64,000 nt of DNA from Eubacteriaceae bacterium (GTDB taxonomy: Bacteria; Bacillota; Clostridia; Lachnospirales; Lachnospiraceae): contig CAJTDQ010000002.1 of NCBI GenBank assembly GCA_910574895.1, positions 1-64,000 of the forward strand. The letters run 5' to 3'. This document shows positions 1 to 9,954 of the stretch, piece by piece. Position 1 is the stretch's first letter; each line of letters starts with the position of its first letter. The notes beneath the pieces were generated by a model. That model searched no databases. It was not told the origin of the DNA and saw only the letters and a program-made list of their open reading frames with translations. The translations under genes and the position numbers were made by a program.

Positions 1-280
1 GTTTTTAATTCCATATTTGTCATCAGGCTTGTAAAATCAGGTCTTTTTGTTATGCATAAATTTGCATCTAATATTCAAAAACTTATTTTCTCTTACCTAT
101 TGACTTTTGATAGTTGGTCTTTCGTGTTTTTCTTTACTCAACTGATGTAAAACATTTCCGATGTATACATCAATCAATGATGTTACTATTGTACTTCATT
201 TCTCTATGACTTTTCAATAGAACACCAAGATAAAAACCCTTTTATTTTTAACCATTTCTTCCATTATTTTACAGAAAAAT

Positions 281-315
281 GAAAAAAGAAAAGCCCATTA
301 ATAAATGGAACTTTT
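281..315 (-). terminator. Rho-independent terminator of the GH17-end operon
   Basis: On the minus strand an imperfect stem (AAAAG plus CCATT arms around a short AT loop) is followed by a run rich in T. It lies about 40 nt after the stop codon of the GH17 gene and fits the end of the GH94-GH17 transcript. The remaining bases from 1 to 280 are AT-rich and I see no gene in them. Confidence 0.65.
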
Positions 316-354
316 CTTCTTTTTTTGTGTTAAAAACATTTCAATTCGCTTTTT

Positions 355-1257
355 TTATCTTAATAATAATTTTGGTGTTCTATCAACTTTATAAATTCCC
401 CAGTTTTTTTCTGCCTCATTTGGTTTACTTCCGCCCTTCCATGGCTCATCAAATGCTTCAAACATATATGAGATAATTTTTTCCTTATCTGCCCACTCCC
501 AAAACTCATCAAAATACCTTTTCTGATTCTCTTCGTTAGCTTCACCTTCTCTCATCTGTTTGAAATCAGCGCAATCAGTAGCCCATCCTACTTCCGAAAA
601 AAGAACAAATTTATCAGGGTACATTTCCTTTATTTTTGCATACCACTCTTTATTGATTTCCAAGCCTTCGTCAATAGTGTTGCCATACCATAGTGGATAA
701 GAATGCAGACTGATAATATCGAGGTGTTCTGCCAGTTCTCCCAAATGCACCCACTCAAATGCGCCTTCGTTAAATGTAACAGGTTTATTTGTGCCTTCTT
801 TTAATCTGTCTGCAAATCGAATCAGCCTCTCTACCGGAACATTATTTGCCCCCCATTGAGGTGTATTCTCATTTCCTACGGAAACAATATTAATTACATC
901 AGAATATTCATTGGCAATCTGAATCAATTTTTCAATATTTCCATCGTTACGTTCTGCCCTCTGTGCCAATTCTTCTTCTGAAAAGTTTGTCTGTATCCAC
1001 GAACAGCCCGGATTGTTCACTTCTGATATCAAATCCGGTCCGAGCATCATTTTCATATCAAGCCCCAAATCTCTTATCACCTGACAGGTCATTTCTGCAT
1101 AACTTACAGGATCATACATTCTGATATATTTAAATCCCAAATTATTAAGAATTTTTAAGTCTTCCACAATCTGTTCATATGTAGGATATGTACATGTCTT
1201 CGGACTCTGTCCTTCTCTATATCCTGAATAGCAAATCGCTCTACCCCATTCAAACAT
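355..1257 (-). CDS. Cytoplasmic GH17-family beta-1,3-glucanase
   Basis: Predicted glycoside hydrolase of family 17, which retains configuration and cleaves beta-1,3-glucosidic bonds. Numbered from the chosen start, the protein has 300 residues. The acid/base candidate is Glu130 in the VGNEN motif and the nucleophile candidate is Glu222 in SEVGWAT; a late FEAFDEPWKG segment is typical of the barrel end. There is no signal peptide, so it should act in the cytoplasm on imported laminari-oligosaccharides. The start at 1257 is preferred over the longer frame from 1287, because GGAGGT lies 8 nt before this ATG and would otherwise be inside the coding sequence. It follows the GH94 gene by 36 nt and is probably cotranscribed. 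Family assignment is by recognised motifs; exact chain-length specificity is inference. Confidence 0.85.
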   Translation of the reverse strand: MFEWGRAICYSGYREGQSPKTCTYPTYEQIVEDLKILNNLGFKYIRMYDPVSYAEMTCQVIRDLGLDMKMMLGPDLISEVNNPGCSWIQTNFSEEELAQRAERNDGNIEKLIQIANEYSDVINIVSVGNENTPQWGANNVPVERLIRFADRLKEGTNKPVTFNEGAFEWVHLGELAEHLDIISLHSYPLWYGNTIDEGLEINKEWYAKIKEMYPDKFVLFSEVGWATDCADFKQMREGEANEENQKRYFDEFWEWADKEKIISYMFEAFDEPWKGGSKPNEAEKNWGIYKVDRTPKLLLR

Positions 1258-1293
1258 ACCTATGTACCTCCGCTTCACTTTTTTCACTATTAT

Positions 1294-3990
1294 TTATCCC
1301 AGTATTGCTGTAATCTGGCTCTTGTCACCTAATTTATCTACATCTTCTTTTGTAATGGTATCTACCTGTCCATACAATTTTCCATCAATGTAAATCTCTT
1401 TGACTCTATAATCATCTACTTCTAATCCAAATGGATTCTGGTATGTAACAGTGATATTAACACCTCTGAACATGCATGTAGCACTTGCCATACCATTTGC
1501 AAACTGTTTTGCAAGAAGTTTCGGCTGCAATTTTAATGCTCCTAACTCTCCCTTAATACCATACATTTCATTGAGAACTGTAAGCAGTAGCCAGCTGGCA
1601 GCACCAGTCAGATAATGGTACATTCCCTGTCCTCTCTGATTAACATATTCAGGAACACCTGGATAAATTCCACTTGCCTGATAATCGTTACAATGTTTAT
1701 ACAATGTATTAACAACCTTATATCCTTCTTTTGCAAATCCTCTGCTGTATAACGCATTTGCATACATAACAGCCATGTGAGAAAATACTGCACCGTTTTC
1801 TTTGTGTCCAAAAGCAAAACCAAATAATCTTCCAAGGTCTGTTTTTACTTCCTTGAAATCTGTATTTAAACGATAACCACCAATTTCCTTATCGTAAAGA
1901 TATTTATCTGCTGTCTTTGCAATTTCTTCAACCTGTTCTTTCGTTGCAACTTTTGACATAATGGAAAAAACCTGTCCTGTCAGCATCATACGGACACCGC
2001 TTTCAAAGTCTCCTTCTACCGCTTTTCCACTGTTATCATAATAACCGTTAAACCATGCATTTCCTTCTTTATCACTGGTCCACTCAGTTTCTCTGATATG
2101 ATTTGCTGTCCAGTCTGCCATAGTTTCCAATACTTCACAAAGTTCACTGCATTTTATTTCTGTCTTCTCTCCTGTGATAATATGGTGCACTGCCTCACAA
2201 TATTCACTGAGAACAGCATTCTTCTCTCCAATGTGATCGTATATCTCTTTGTCTGCATGAATTAATATCAGCAATTCTTTTGCTATCGACACACTGTCTT
2301 TTCCTGTCTTTTCAGAATATGCCCTGATATCTTTTGCAAGATTCTTTAAATTGCCGGCATAAAGTGCAGTAAAAGCAACACTTTCTCCACGCTCATCAGC
2401 CATATCCAGACCATCATTCCAGTCAGCACCGCGAAGTTTAATATGATTGTGCTCTCCAACATCAAAGAATGATGTCAGGTGCTGGATTAATAAATGTTCC
2501 AAAACAGTTCCTCTATATGGTTCAGCATCCATCGTCATCTGCTTATTTCCACGGGAATCATTCCATCTGTCATCTCTCTCTTCACCCCTGTGAATCTGCG
2601 CATCTTTAAAATATGTATTCTCCTCACACAGGAACTCAATATCACCTGTCTGCTGTATATAAAGACTTGTTGTAAGATACGGCCAAGCTCCGTGGTCCAT
2701 CCAGACTCTTACAATATTATTTCTGTCAGCAATAAATTCTCCCTGTTTTGCGCCGATAATGGTAGCATTTGTTCCGTCAAATCTCACACCGCCAAAATTG
2801 TCAATCAACATCTGGCGAACCTGTTCCGGTTCCATAATCAGAAGTGCAAGACAATCCTGCCAAAGATCTCTCCAGCCTCTTCCACCTTTTCCATAATCAT
2901 GATGTGGAAGGAAGGAACATCCGTAAATTCTTCTTAACATCGGCTGGAAATTCACCCAATGCATCCAGTTATCAAAATCTGTATCTGCAGAGTTGTAACT
3001 TACATTAATCTTCTCCTGCCAAAATTCCTTTGTCTCTTCTAAATATTTATCAAAATGCTTTGTAATTAAATACTTTTTACTGATTTCAGTAATTTCTGCT
3101 TCTGATTCGCCATATCCAAGCGCCATAAGATATGTTCTTCTCTCTTTCGGCTGCAATGTGACATCCTGAAATCTAATTGCCGCAACGGCCTCGTATCCGT
3201 CAACCTGCTCTCCTGCCTTGTAAGGCAACGGTTCATTTTTCACCACATAATATGGATTCTCAAAATTTCCGCCTTTTCCGATAAACTCCTCTGTCAAAGG
3301 ACAGAAGCTAATCGGAGAAACCATCTCTCCATTCACATCCTCTTTTGCCAATGCACCATAAAATACAGTGTTCTTATTATGACCTCTCTCATCAAATGTC
3401 AATGTTGGATAAATCATAATGCCATTCTTCACTGTAAATGTTCTATGGAGAAGTGACGTTACATGCCTATGATCTCTGATATTTGATGCAGAGCGGGCAT
3501 ACATCGGTACTGCTACAGTCGGTGTAATTGTCTGTGGCTTGTCTGATGTGTTCGTAATCTCAAACTTTGTAAGCTCTACTTTCTCTTCCGTATTCGGAAC
3601 AAAACTAGTCATAACTGCTCTCAGTCCCATTTCATCAGATTCCCTTTCCACCTGATGCCACATGATTCCGGCAGTTAACTTTACTTTTTCCTTGTCCTCA
3701 TCAAAAAGTTTTGCCTGCTGCTTACTGGAGCGTCCTGTTGCTGACCAGGCACCTTTTCCCTCTACATATACCCAAAAATTTCTTGTAGATTTATTATTAT
3801 GTAGATTTTCACTGCTTACCGGCTCTAAAAGAAATGTATTCTGGTCTAATTTGATATCTCCACCCAAATCCGGAGTAATCGCACTCATCATTCCGGCTTC
3901 ATTGGCTAATGGAAAATACATGTAACTCGTCAAATCGGGATTATCCAATGTAAATGTCCCCTTCTTATCCAAATATTTTAAATCGCTCAT
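1294..3990 (-). CDS. GH94 phosphorylase, probably laminaribiose phosphorylase
   Basis: Inverting GH94 phosphorylase of 898 residues. An N-terminal beta-sandwich is followed by an (alpha/alpha)6 barrel; the catalytic-acid region is the ADWND motif at about residues 522-526, followed by GLD. The family splits beta-glucosidic disaccharides with phosphate to alpha-glucose-1-phosphate plus an acceptor sugar. No signal peptide is present, so it is cytoplasmic. Neighbours that act on beta-1,3-glucan (GH16, GH17, GH161-type) make laminaribiose the likely substrate, but cellobiose or another beta-disaccharide cannot be excluded from motifs. The start is supported by AGGAGG 6 nt upstream. Its own promoter appears at 4104-4131, so it can be expressed apart from the upstream genes. 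Confidence 0.85.
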   Translation of the reverse strand: MSDLKYLDKKGTFTLDNPDLTSYMYFPLANEAGMMSAITPDLGGDIKLDQNTFLLEPVSSENLHNNKSTRNFWVYVEGKGAWSATGRSSKQQAKLFDEDKEKVKLTAGIMWHQVERESDEMGLRAVMTSFVPNTEEKVELTKFEITNTSDKPQTITPTVAVPMYARSASNIRDHRHVTSLLHRTFTVKNGIMIYPTLTFDERGHNKNTVFYGALAKEDVNGEMVSPISFCPLTEEFIGKGGNFENPYYVVKNEPLPYKAGEQVDGYEAVAAIRFQDVTLQPKERRTYLMALGYGESEAEITEISKKYLITKHFDKYLEETKEFWQEKINVSYNSADTDFDNWMHWVNFQPMLRRIYGCSFLPHHDYGKGGRGWRDLWQDCLALLIMEPEQVRQMLIDNFGGVRFDGTNATIIGAKQGEFIADRNNIVRVWMDHGAWPYLTTSLYIQQTGDIEFLCEENTYFKDAQIHRGEERDDRWNDSRGNKQMTMDAEPYRGTVLEHLLIQHLTSFFDVGEHNHIKLRGADWNDGLDMADERGESVAFTALYAGNLKNLAKDIRAYSEKTGKDSVSIAKELLILIHADKEIYDHIGEKNAVLSEYCEAVHHIITGEKTEIKCSELCEVLETMADWTANHIRETEWTSDKEGNAWFNGYYDNSGKAVEGDFESGVRMMLTGQVFSIMSKVATKEQVEEIAKTADKYLYDKEIGGYRLNTDFKEVKTDLGRLFGFAFGHKENGAVFSHMAVMYANALYSRGFAKEGYKVVNTLYKHCNDYQASGIYPGVPEYVNQRGQGMYHYLTGAASWLLLTVLNEMYGIKGELGALKLQPKLLAKQFANGMASATCMFRGVNITVTYQNPFGLEVDDYRVKEIYIDGKLYGQVDTITKEDVDKLGDKSQITAILG

Positions 3991-4049
3991 TATTTGCCTC
4001 CTAATGCTTTATACGGAAGTTTTTGTACTTCCATCTGAAGCACAAACTT

Positions 4050-4074
4050 AATGTTGAAAGTTTGTTTCAACATT
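4050..4074 (-). promoter_or_regulatory. Perfect inverted repeat in the GH94 leader
   Basis: Two perfect 10-base arms (AATGTTGAAA and TTTCAACATT) are separated by 5 bases. It lies roughly 20-45 nt downstream of the predicted transcription start and 60 nt before the GH94 start codon. It could be a repressor operator or an RNA hairpin; the sequence does not decide. Confidence 0.5.
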
Positions 4075-4103
4075 TTCTCCCTTAACATGTGCCTTTTCAT
4101 TTT

Positions 4104-4131
4104 ATCATACCATAAAATTGTTTCATTACAA
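4104..4131 (-). promoter_or_regulatory. Sigma-A-type promoter for GH94-GH17
   Basis: Minus strand -35 TTGTAA (4126-4131) and -10 TATGAT (4104-4109), 16-bp spacer. It follows a terminator-like hairpin after the GH161-type gene, which supports a separate transcription unit. Confidence 0.6.
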
Positions 4132-4200
4132 CCATTTACTTCACTTTATAATATTAATTTATATACAATCTTTTTTCAATAATATATATTTATATGTAAT

Positions 4201-4232
4201 AAGCCCCGGTACGCATCAGCATACCAGGGCTA
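4201..4232 (-). terminator. Terminator-like hairpin after the GH161-type gene
   Basis: GC-rich stem AGCCC/GGGCT extended by GGTA/TACC pairs around a short loop, 37 nt after the upstream stop. The following T-tract is weak (TTATTA), so termination may be partial. Confidence 0.55.
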
Positions 4233-4268
4233 TCCCTTAGCATTTTCTATTCAAAGCCAAATTCATTA

Positions 4269-7200
4269 CTAGCAGAAATAAACTGTTATAGCTGAAACCT
4301 TACCGTCACGAACAGCTTCTGCCATTTCTCCAACAATCTTTCCTTCTGTTGCTACAGTTTCGCCGTTTATTTCAACTTTTGAAACCTTAGCAGCATCTTC
4401 GCCATAAGTATTCTTTCCTGTATTGTTTACATATGTAACATCACATGTGGAAAGAAGTCTGAATGTAACTTTTCCTTCATCAAAGAGCCAGTTAGCAATC
4501 TTCGGATCAAAGTTTAATACTAACTTACCGTCTTCATATGTAAATACCTTGCCACCCATCATCATTTCAATCCACATAGAAATCATCTCTGTTGTAGAAC
4601 CTGAAAGTCTTGCAACAAAACCTCTTCCGTGAATATCTTCATTAGGATTTGCACTTGATGCAAGGAATGATGAATTTTCAAGAGTACTTCTTCCATACAT
4701 ATTTGGATCTAAGAATGGAATCAACGCTCTTGTAATTGTTTCATAATACTCATCATAAAGTCCTGCTTTAATCATAGCAAGAATGTATTTATATTCCATG
4801 TGAAGGAATACATTTTCTCTTTCCTGCCAGCCTGGTGTAAATGCACGACAACGTCCATTTTCCATAGAGCACTCTTCGATAGAAGCTGAAGTCTTGTACA
4901 TTGCCAGTTTCTGGTCATAAAGACCTGTTTCCTTAACTTTATTGTACATCTCTCTTGCTGTATCTGTATCGACATAACCCATCATACGAGCTGGTCCTTC
5001 TAAGAAATATGGCAACGGAACTGCTTTAAATTCCTTAACTTTTACCTTTGGCAGTCCGTAATGACTGATAACAGCCTCACCATTTGCATCTACCACAGGT
5101 TCAAAATCAACAGCTTCATGAGTAATATATGTAGGAACCAGTCCATTACCCATTTCGATTGCTTTTTCAATACCTTTTTCAATCTTATCTGCAAATGCAT
5201 TGAATACTTCTGCAATATGAGCTTTAGAAACTGTTGCTTCTTCTCCACTAAAGTAAAGTTTTACGCTCTCTCTGTAGTTTTCTCTAATTGCAGCAACCTT
5301 ATCCCAGTATGCAAAATCGCTCAATGTGCCGGCATTATACTCATCAAGTGCAGCCTTTACATCATCCATGTACTGTGCGATTTCTGCTGGCATTACAACT
5401 TCACCATCACCTGCAAAATTTTCTGTAATAAAGCTTACTAATCTCTTTAATTCAAATGTTTCTGGTGTACCTGAACCAAACAATCCCGGAAGTCCGTTCA
5501 TGGCATCATTCCATCCCGGTTTTCCACCTTCCATTTCTACACCGATACCGTCAACATCAAGCTGCGCGAACTTGCTAAGAGCAAGAATCACCATCTTAAC
5601 TGCTAATGTTGTATGATAAACGTTCTCATCCTTTGTCTTTAACCAGTTTGTTGCCCATTTGTTAAATCCCGGACGTGCAAGTTTATCAGCATCTTCTACT
5701 TCCATGCCGTACTGACGTACATCACCCTTTTTATTGATAACGTATTTCTCATCTCTTGGCACAACGAAAGCTACACTGTCATAAAACTTGTATGTTTTAT
5801 CTTCAAACAATAATTCATTTAATTTATCCGGGTAAACGCTTAAGTAATTATCTACTAAGTCCATGTTGTAATCCCAGTGATCACTCCAATAACCTTCACC
5901 AAATCCTGCTTCAATATTCTGGTCGCAGTTATTTAAGATTTCAGCGATGAAATCACCATCATCAATCTTAACATCCAAACCAAGTTTTGCAATTGTATTT
6001 GAAATCTGACCTGGTGTGAACTTACCCGCTACAATTTTTTCAATCGCAGAAGCGTCGCCGCTAATGTTTTCTTTTACATAAGCCTGAACATCTGCTTCTT
6101 TTCCCGGTGTTACGTTGAATAAACTTGGTCTTACTTCCAATGGGTTATAACCATCTGCCTGTACTAAACTAAAGAATGTCTTTACATTAAATTCTCCAAC
6201 GTCTTTATTGAAGAATACGTCATTTCTTCTATTCTGTGAAACATCACGGAAGTTTCCGTTACCCTGTGAATAATATTCAGCGGCAATAGAAAAGAAATTG
6301 TAATCTCTCTCCGGATCTCCGTGCTTTCTGCTAAATAAGTGAATAATAGACTTGTTTCCGTCTTTATTTAAAACGTATGGGTAACCACCACGAAGGAAGT
6401 TATCAAGATAACATTGTTCAATGTACTGATCAAACTTACCTGCTGCCGTATGTGTCTTAACATCTGATGTAAAACTGTCAGCCAGTTCTTCAGCTTCCAC
6501 AAACTTATCAGCAATATATCCCTGTTTTGTAAATGTATCTAATTTTGCATTAATCTGTTCTTCTGAACCTGCAAATCCCATCATTGTATCAAATGTAATT
6601 GCTTCACCTGCAGCAACATTTTCTTTAAACGGAGTAAATCCACATGGAACTTTGTTTGCAAAACACTGTTTCTTTGCTTTTACTTCGTCGATACCGCCTT
6701 CCATAAATCTGACCGGTGTCATAAGTGATAAATCATATCCAAATACTGTATCAATATCATAAATGACATCCTGTAGCTTACCATCTCTGATTGTCAGATA
6801 ATAGTAACCACCTTCAATTTCTGAAACTTCTGCAGAATCATCTTTAGACGCTCTTAATGTGTAATATGGAACCTTTTTATCCAGATTCTTAACAAACGCC
6901 CAACTCTTAAACAAGTTTGACATTTCCTTAAATTCTCCATTAGAAATTCCAAATGTAATAATCTTTGGAAGTCCGTCAATTACTTCTATCTCCTTAGCTG
7001 CATCTGAAATATTTTTTACAGATACCTGTCTGATTAATGCACCAATACTCTCATTTGGAAGAATAAAATAATTTACTGCAACCTCAATTCCATATTTTTC
7101 ATTCGTCTCAATAATTTTAAAACTATTCTTATTCATTCTGATCTGACGTTTTGCTTCTTTTTCATATCTGAAAAATGGCTCATAATATTCACCGTCTATT

Positions 7201-7448
7201 TTTAAGAAAGTTCTAAAACCTTTTACTGCTGTATTTTCAAAAGCCGTATTTGCTGAGTTAAACTCCATAATGGCATTGCCCTTATTATCAACACCAAAAC
7301 TGTTCATTCCCTGTCCTCTGTTTGTGTAAAATGTCCACATTGGAATACCTTTTACACCAGCAAGACCTGGTAAAAAGCTTGAAAAAGCCGGCATTTTATC
7401 ATAATCATCAATTACAAATGTCTGTCCTTCAAGTCTATAATTCTCCAT
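4269..7448 (-). CDS. Beta-1,3-glucan phosphorylase, GH161/GH149 type
   Basis: Very large cellobiose-phosphorylase-like protein of 1059 residues without a signal peptide. It resembles the long beta-1,3-oligoglucan phosphorylases grouped in GH149 and GH161 rather than the shorter GH94 enzymes: extended N-terminal sandwich, a long insertion rich in charged residues, and a catalytic-acid region PGWNDAMN at about residue 645. The expected reaction is stepwise phosphorolysis of laminari-oligosaccharides to alpha-glucose-1-phosphate. GH161 is favoured over GH149 from size and Firmicute context; this is inference. Start supported by AAGGAG just upstream. It follows the LacI gene by 12 nt, so regulator and enzyme are probably cotranscribed. 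Together with the GH94 enzyme it would degrade oligomers down to glucose. Confidence 0.8.
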   Translation of the reverse strand: MENYRLEGQTFVIDDYDKMPAFSSFLPGLAGVKGIPMWTFYTNRGQGMNSFGVDNKGNAIMEFNSANTAFENTAVKGFRTFLKIDGEYYEPFFRYEKEAKRQIRMNKNSFKIIETNEKYGIEVAVNYFILPNESIGALIRQVSVKNISDAAKEIEVIDGLPKIITFGISNGEFKEMSNLFKSWAFVKNLDKKVPYYTLRASKDDSAEVSEIEGGYYYLTIRDGKLQDVIYDIDTVFGYDLSLMTPVRFMEGGIDEVKAKKQCFANKVPCGFTPFKENVAAGEAITFDTMMGFAGSEEQINAKLDTFTKQGYIADKFVEAEELADSFTSDVKTHTAAGKFDQYIEQCYLDNFLRGGYPYVLNKDGNKSIIHLFSRKHGDPERDYNFFSIAAEYYSQGNGNFRDVSQNRRNDVFFNKDVGEFNVKTFFSLVQADGYNPLEVRPSLFNVTPGKEADVQAYVKENISGDASAIEKIVAGKFTPGQISNTIAKLGLDVKIDDGDFIAEILNNCDQNIEAGFGEGYWSDHWDYNMDLVDNYLSVYPDKLNELLFEDKTYKFYDSVAFVVPRDEKYVINKKGDVRQYGMEVEDADKLARPGFNKWATNWLKTKDENVYHTTLAVKMVILALSKFAQLDVDGIGVEMEGGKPGWNDAMNGLPGLFGSGTPETFELKRLVSFITENFAGDGEVVMPAEIAQYMDDVKAALDEYNAGTLSDFAYWDKVAAIRENYRESVKLYFSGEEATVSKAHIAEVFNAFADKIEKGIEKAIEMGNGLVPTYITHEAVDFEPVVDANGEAVISHYGLPKVKVKEFKAVPLPYFLEGPARMMGYVDTDTAREMYNKVKETGLYDQKLAMYKTSASIEECSMENGRCRAFTPGWQERENVFLHMEYKYILAMIKAGLYDEYYETITRALIPFLDPNMYGRSTLENSSFLASSANPNEDIHGRGFVARLSGSTTEMISMWIEMMMGGKVFTYEDGKLVLNFDPKIANWLFDEGKVTFRLLSTCDVTYVNNTGKNTYGEDAAKVSKVEINGETVATEGKIVGEMAEAVRDGKVSAITVYFC

Positions 7449-7460
7449 AATAATCTCCTT

Positions 7461-8459
7461 CTACTTGCGTTTTCCGCATGAACTTCTGTAAACCATTTTT
7501 GGTGAAAGTTTGGTAACTGTTCCACCCTTATCCCCTTCATCATTCAATAATCTGAAAAGTTTGTTTGCGCTTGCACTTCCCATTTCTGTAATCGGGCTGT
7601 GTACTGTTGTCAAAGGAACATGATAATACTCACTAATTGTACTATCATCATATCCTATGACACTTATCTGTTCTGGAACTTTTATTCCAACATCCTGAAA
7701 TGCCTTGATACATCCCCATGCCATTTCGTCATTGGCACAGAACATTGCATCCGGCAACTTAATTCCGGTTGATAACACTGAACGCATCTCACTGTACGCC
7801 AATGCTTCCTCATAATAGCCTCTTAAAACAATGTCTTCATCTATTGGTAGATTGTTTTTCTGCATCATATCTACATATCCCTGATAACGATGCCTGTCAT
7901 CTCCTGATTCATTTCCATGCATATAACCAATTCGTTTATGACCTAATTTTACCAGATAGTCTACTGCCATAGAAGCTCCTAGTCTGTCATCGACCAGAAC
8001 ACCGGAAATATTTTTTCCTTTGCTTGCTCTGTCGATGAACACCATCGGAATATTAACTGTGGCAATCCGTTTTACATAATCCCCTGTCAAATCTTCATGG
8101 TATATAATAGCTCCAGCAACGCCTGACGCAATAATCATTCTGTAAATTTCATCCGGTGAATTATCATTACTTACATAAATATTCAATAAGTAATTATTTA
8201 ATTTACACTGCAGATGAATTGCCTGAGTTAATACTTTATAGAAATCACCTTGTAAACTTGTTAAAAAGAGGCCAATTGTATTTTTCCGATTGGACTTTAA
8301 TAACTTCGCATTCATGTTTGGTATGTAATGAAGTTTTTCTACCGCATCTAACACCCTCTGTTTTGTTTCTTCGCTTACAATATCTGCATTATTGAACACG
8401 TTCGATACTGTAGATATCGCAACACCTGCTTCGCGGGCAACATCCTTTATTGTAACCAT
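7461..8459 (-). CDS. LacI-family regulator of the beta-glucan locus
   Basis: Cytoplasmic transcription regulator of about 332 residues. The N-terminal HTH (VTIKDVAREAGVAISTVSNVFN) is followed by the LacI hinge and a periplasmic-binding-protein-like sensor domain (IGYMHGN, FCANDEMAWG, ISVIGYDD motifs). The start at 8459 is chosen over 8480 because GGGAGG sits 7 nt before this ATG. It lies inside the glucan locus between the GH16 and GH161-type genes and probably controls them in response to a sugar. Likely operator candidates are the CG-centred repeats at 23416-23448 or the palindrome at 4050-4074; neither link is proven. Confidence 0.9.
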   Translation of the reverse strand: MVTIKDVAREAGVAISTVSNVFNNADIVSEETKQRVLDAVEKLHYIPNMNAKLLKSNRKNTIGLFLTSLQGDFYKVLTQAIHLQCKLNNYLLNIYVSNDNSPDEIYRMIIASGVAGAIIYHEDLTGDYVKRIATVNIPMVFIDRASKGKNISGVLVDDRLGASMAVDYLVKLGHKRIGYMHGNESGDDRHRYQGYVDMMQKNNLPIDEDIVLRGYYEEALAYSEMRSVLSTGIKLPDAMFCANDEMAWGCIKAFQDVGIKVPEQISVIGYDDSTISEYYHVPLTTVHSPITEMGSASANKLFRLLNDEGDKGGTVTKLSPKMVYRSSCGKRK

Positions 8460-8487
8460 ACAATAACCTCCCATTTTCATTCAATCA

Positions 8488-8536
8488 AAGCGAACACGCA
8501 AACACGATACTCAAAGTATCATGTCTGCTTTTCGCT
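8488..8536 (-). terminator. Long hairpin between GH16 and LacI genes
   Basis: Two arms of about 20 bases pair around a TTTGA loop (core GATAC/GTATC, outer GCGAA/TTCGC). It directly follows the GH16 stop codon. There is no strong T-tract, so it may be a partial terminator or an RNA-processing/stability hairpin. Confidence 0.5.
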
Positions 8537-8545
8537 CATTACTTT

Positions 8546-9886
8546 TTACTGATATACTCTTACATAGTCGATATAGAAATAGTCTTCATATACTTTCTCT
8601 GTTGCAGTATTCTTTACTAAATTCCAACCATCCATTGTAACCTGGCCTGCTGCGTTTCCACCAATTGCACAGTTTAAGATAAAGAAGAACGGATGATCGA
8701 ATTCTCCACCCCATACTTTATCGTAAATACTCTTGCTGTAGATACTCGGATCATATTTTCCTTTATTAACACCATCTACTGTAAACTGAATATATTTCTC
8801 TGTCCAGATAATCCCATATGTATGGTATTTCTCTGCACACTGTGCCTGTGTTAATCCTGTCTGGTAATTCTTATTTCCATGTGACCAAGACTGATTATTA
8901 AAATACTCACAGTGAATTGTCTGTGGCACTCCACCATTCATTGCTTCAAGAATATCAATCTCGCCGTCATATGGCCATCCTCTGGAGTCACCAGTGCCAT
9001 CGCCCAACATCCAGCCGGCTGACCATGTTCCACCTGCCTTTGCAGCCTTCGCTCTGATTTCCATTCTTCCATATTTAAATGTCTTCTTTCCTGCTGTTTT
9101 AATTCGGGTAGATGTATACTCTGTCTTCTGTCCGTTTTTCATGGCTATTCTCGGGATAATAACGAGACTTCCATTTTCAAACTTCACGTTGTCACCAGGT
9201 GTATAATACTGTAATTCCTGATTTCCCCAGCCACCTTGACCTGTTCCTATTTCATAAGTCCAATTGTTCATATTCAAAGAAGTACCATTAAATTCATCAG
9301 ACCATACTAATTTGTATGTCTTTACACTCTTAATATTTGAATATTTTGCACTGACTTTTTTCTTAGCATTGTATGCCTTTACTTTGAAGTAATGTGTATA
9401 ACCCAAAGCTAGATTCTTAATTGTTGCATTTGTTTTCTTTACTGTTGCAACTTTCTTATACCCGCTATTTTTCTTTGTTGAACGATATACATAATATCCT
9501 TTTGCTCCCTTAACCTTTTTCCAAGTTATTTTAGCACCATTCACAGATATTGGCTCAGCAGATGTTATTTTAACGTCTGCAAGATTTACTGTTACCTTTG
9601 AAGTTGCTTTACTGCTTCCAACTTTAATTGTAATTTTACATTTACCCGGAGCAACCGCTTTGACTACGCCTTTTTTGCTGACTGTTGCAACTTTCTTATT
9701 ACTTGTCTTAAACGTTGCGCCTTTTTGTTTTACATAAATTTTTTCTGTCTTTCCAATAGTCAAATTAATTTTTTTGCCTGATTGGATTGTTACCTTCGCA
9801 TTAGCCTCTGTAGGATTTATAGAAATCACTGTAACAACCATTGCCAATGCTAAAACAATAGATAATACTCTCTTCATCATCTTCAT
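8546..9886 (-). CDS. Secreted GH16 endo-beta-1,3-glucanase (laminarinase-like)
   Basis: Exported beta-glucanase of 446 residues. Domain order: signal peptide (1 to about 31, ending AxA), a lysine-rich bacterial Ig-like domain (about 33-102), a fibronectin-III-like domain (about 105-190), then the GH16 jelly roll (about 193-446). The signature E-I-D-I-L-E is visible with Glu309 as nucleophile and Glu314 as acid/base. The DGEIDILEAMNG form without a short deletion fits laminarinase-type rather than lichenase-type GH16. No sortase motif or surface-layer domain is seen, so the enzyme is released or held by its basic N-terminal domains. It would cut polymeric beta-1,3-glucan (possibly mixed-linkage) into oligomers for the ABC system encoded upstream. 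Confidence 0.9.
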   Translation of the reverse strand: MKMMKRVLSIVLALAMVVTVISINPTEANAKVTIQSGKKINLTIGKTEKIYVKQKGATFKTSNKKVATVSKKGVVKAVAPGKCKITIKVGSSKATSKVTVNLADVKITSAEPISVNGAKITWKKVKGAKGYYVYRSTKKNSGYKKVATVKKTNATIKNLALGYTHYFKVKAYNAKKKVSAKYSNIKSVKTYKLVWSDEFNGTSLNMNNWTYEIGTGQGGWGNQELQYYTPGDNVKFENGSLVIIPRIAMKNGQKTEYTSTRIKTAGKKTFKYGRMEIRAKAAKAGGTWSAGWMLGDGTGDSRGWPYDGEIDILEAMNGGVPQTIHCEYFNNQSWSHGNKNYQTGLTQAQCAEKYHTYGIIWTEKYIQFTVDGVNKGKYDPSIYSKSIYDKVWGGEFDHPFFFILNCAIGGNAAGQVTMDGWNLVKNTATEKVYEDYFYIDYVRVYQ

Positions 9887-9913
9887 AGTTTTACCCTCTC
9901 GTTTATAAATATT

Positions 9914-9948
9914 GGGGAGACACAGGAATCTTTTGATTCCTGTCTCCT
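9914..9948 (-). terminator. Intercistronic hairpin before GH16
   Basis: Strong stem with arms GGAGACACAGGAATC and GATTCCTGTCTCC and a 4-base loop, just after the permease stop. It lacks a good T-tract, so it could attenuate or process the long transporter transcript before the GH16 gene. Confidence 0.55.
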
Positions 9949-9954
9949 GTTATC

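Noticed and set aside
2494-2937. Plus-strand reading frame of 147 codons inside the GH94 gene
   Set aside because: It is antisense to a strongly conserved enzyme, lacks a ribosome site and has no family resemblance.
4201-4232. Hairpin as part of a transposon end
   Set aside because: Position right after a stop codon and lack of a matching copy favour a terminator.
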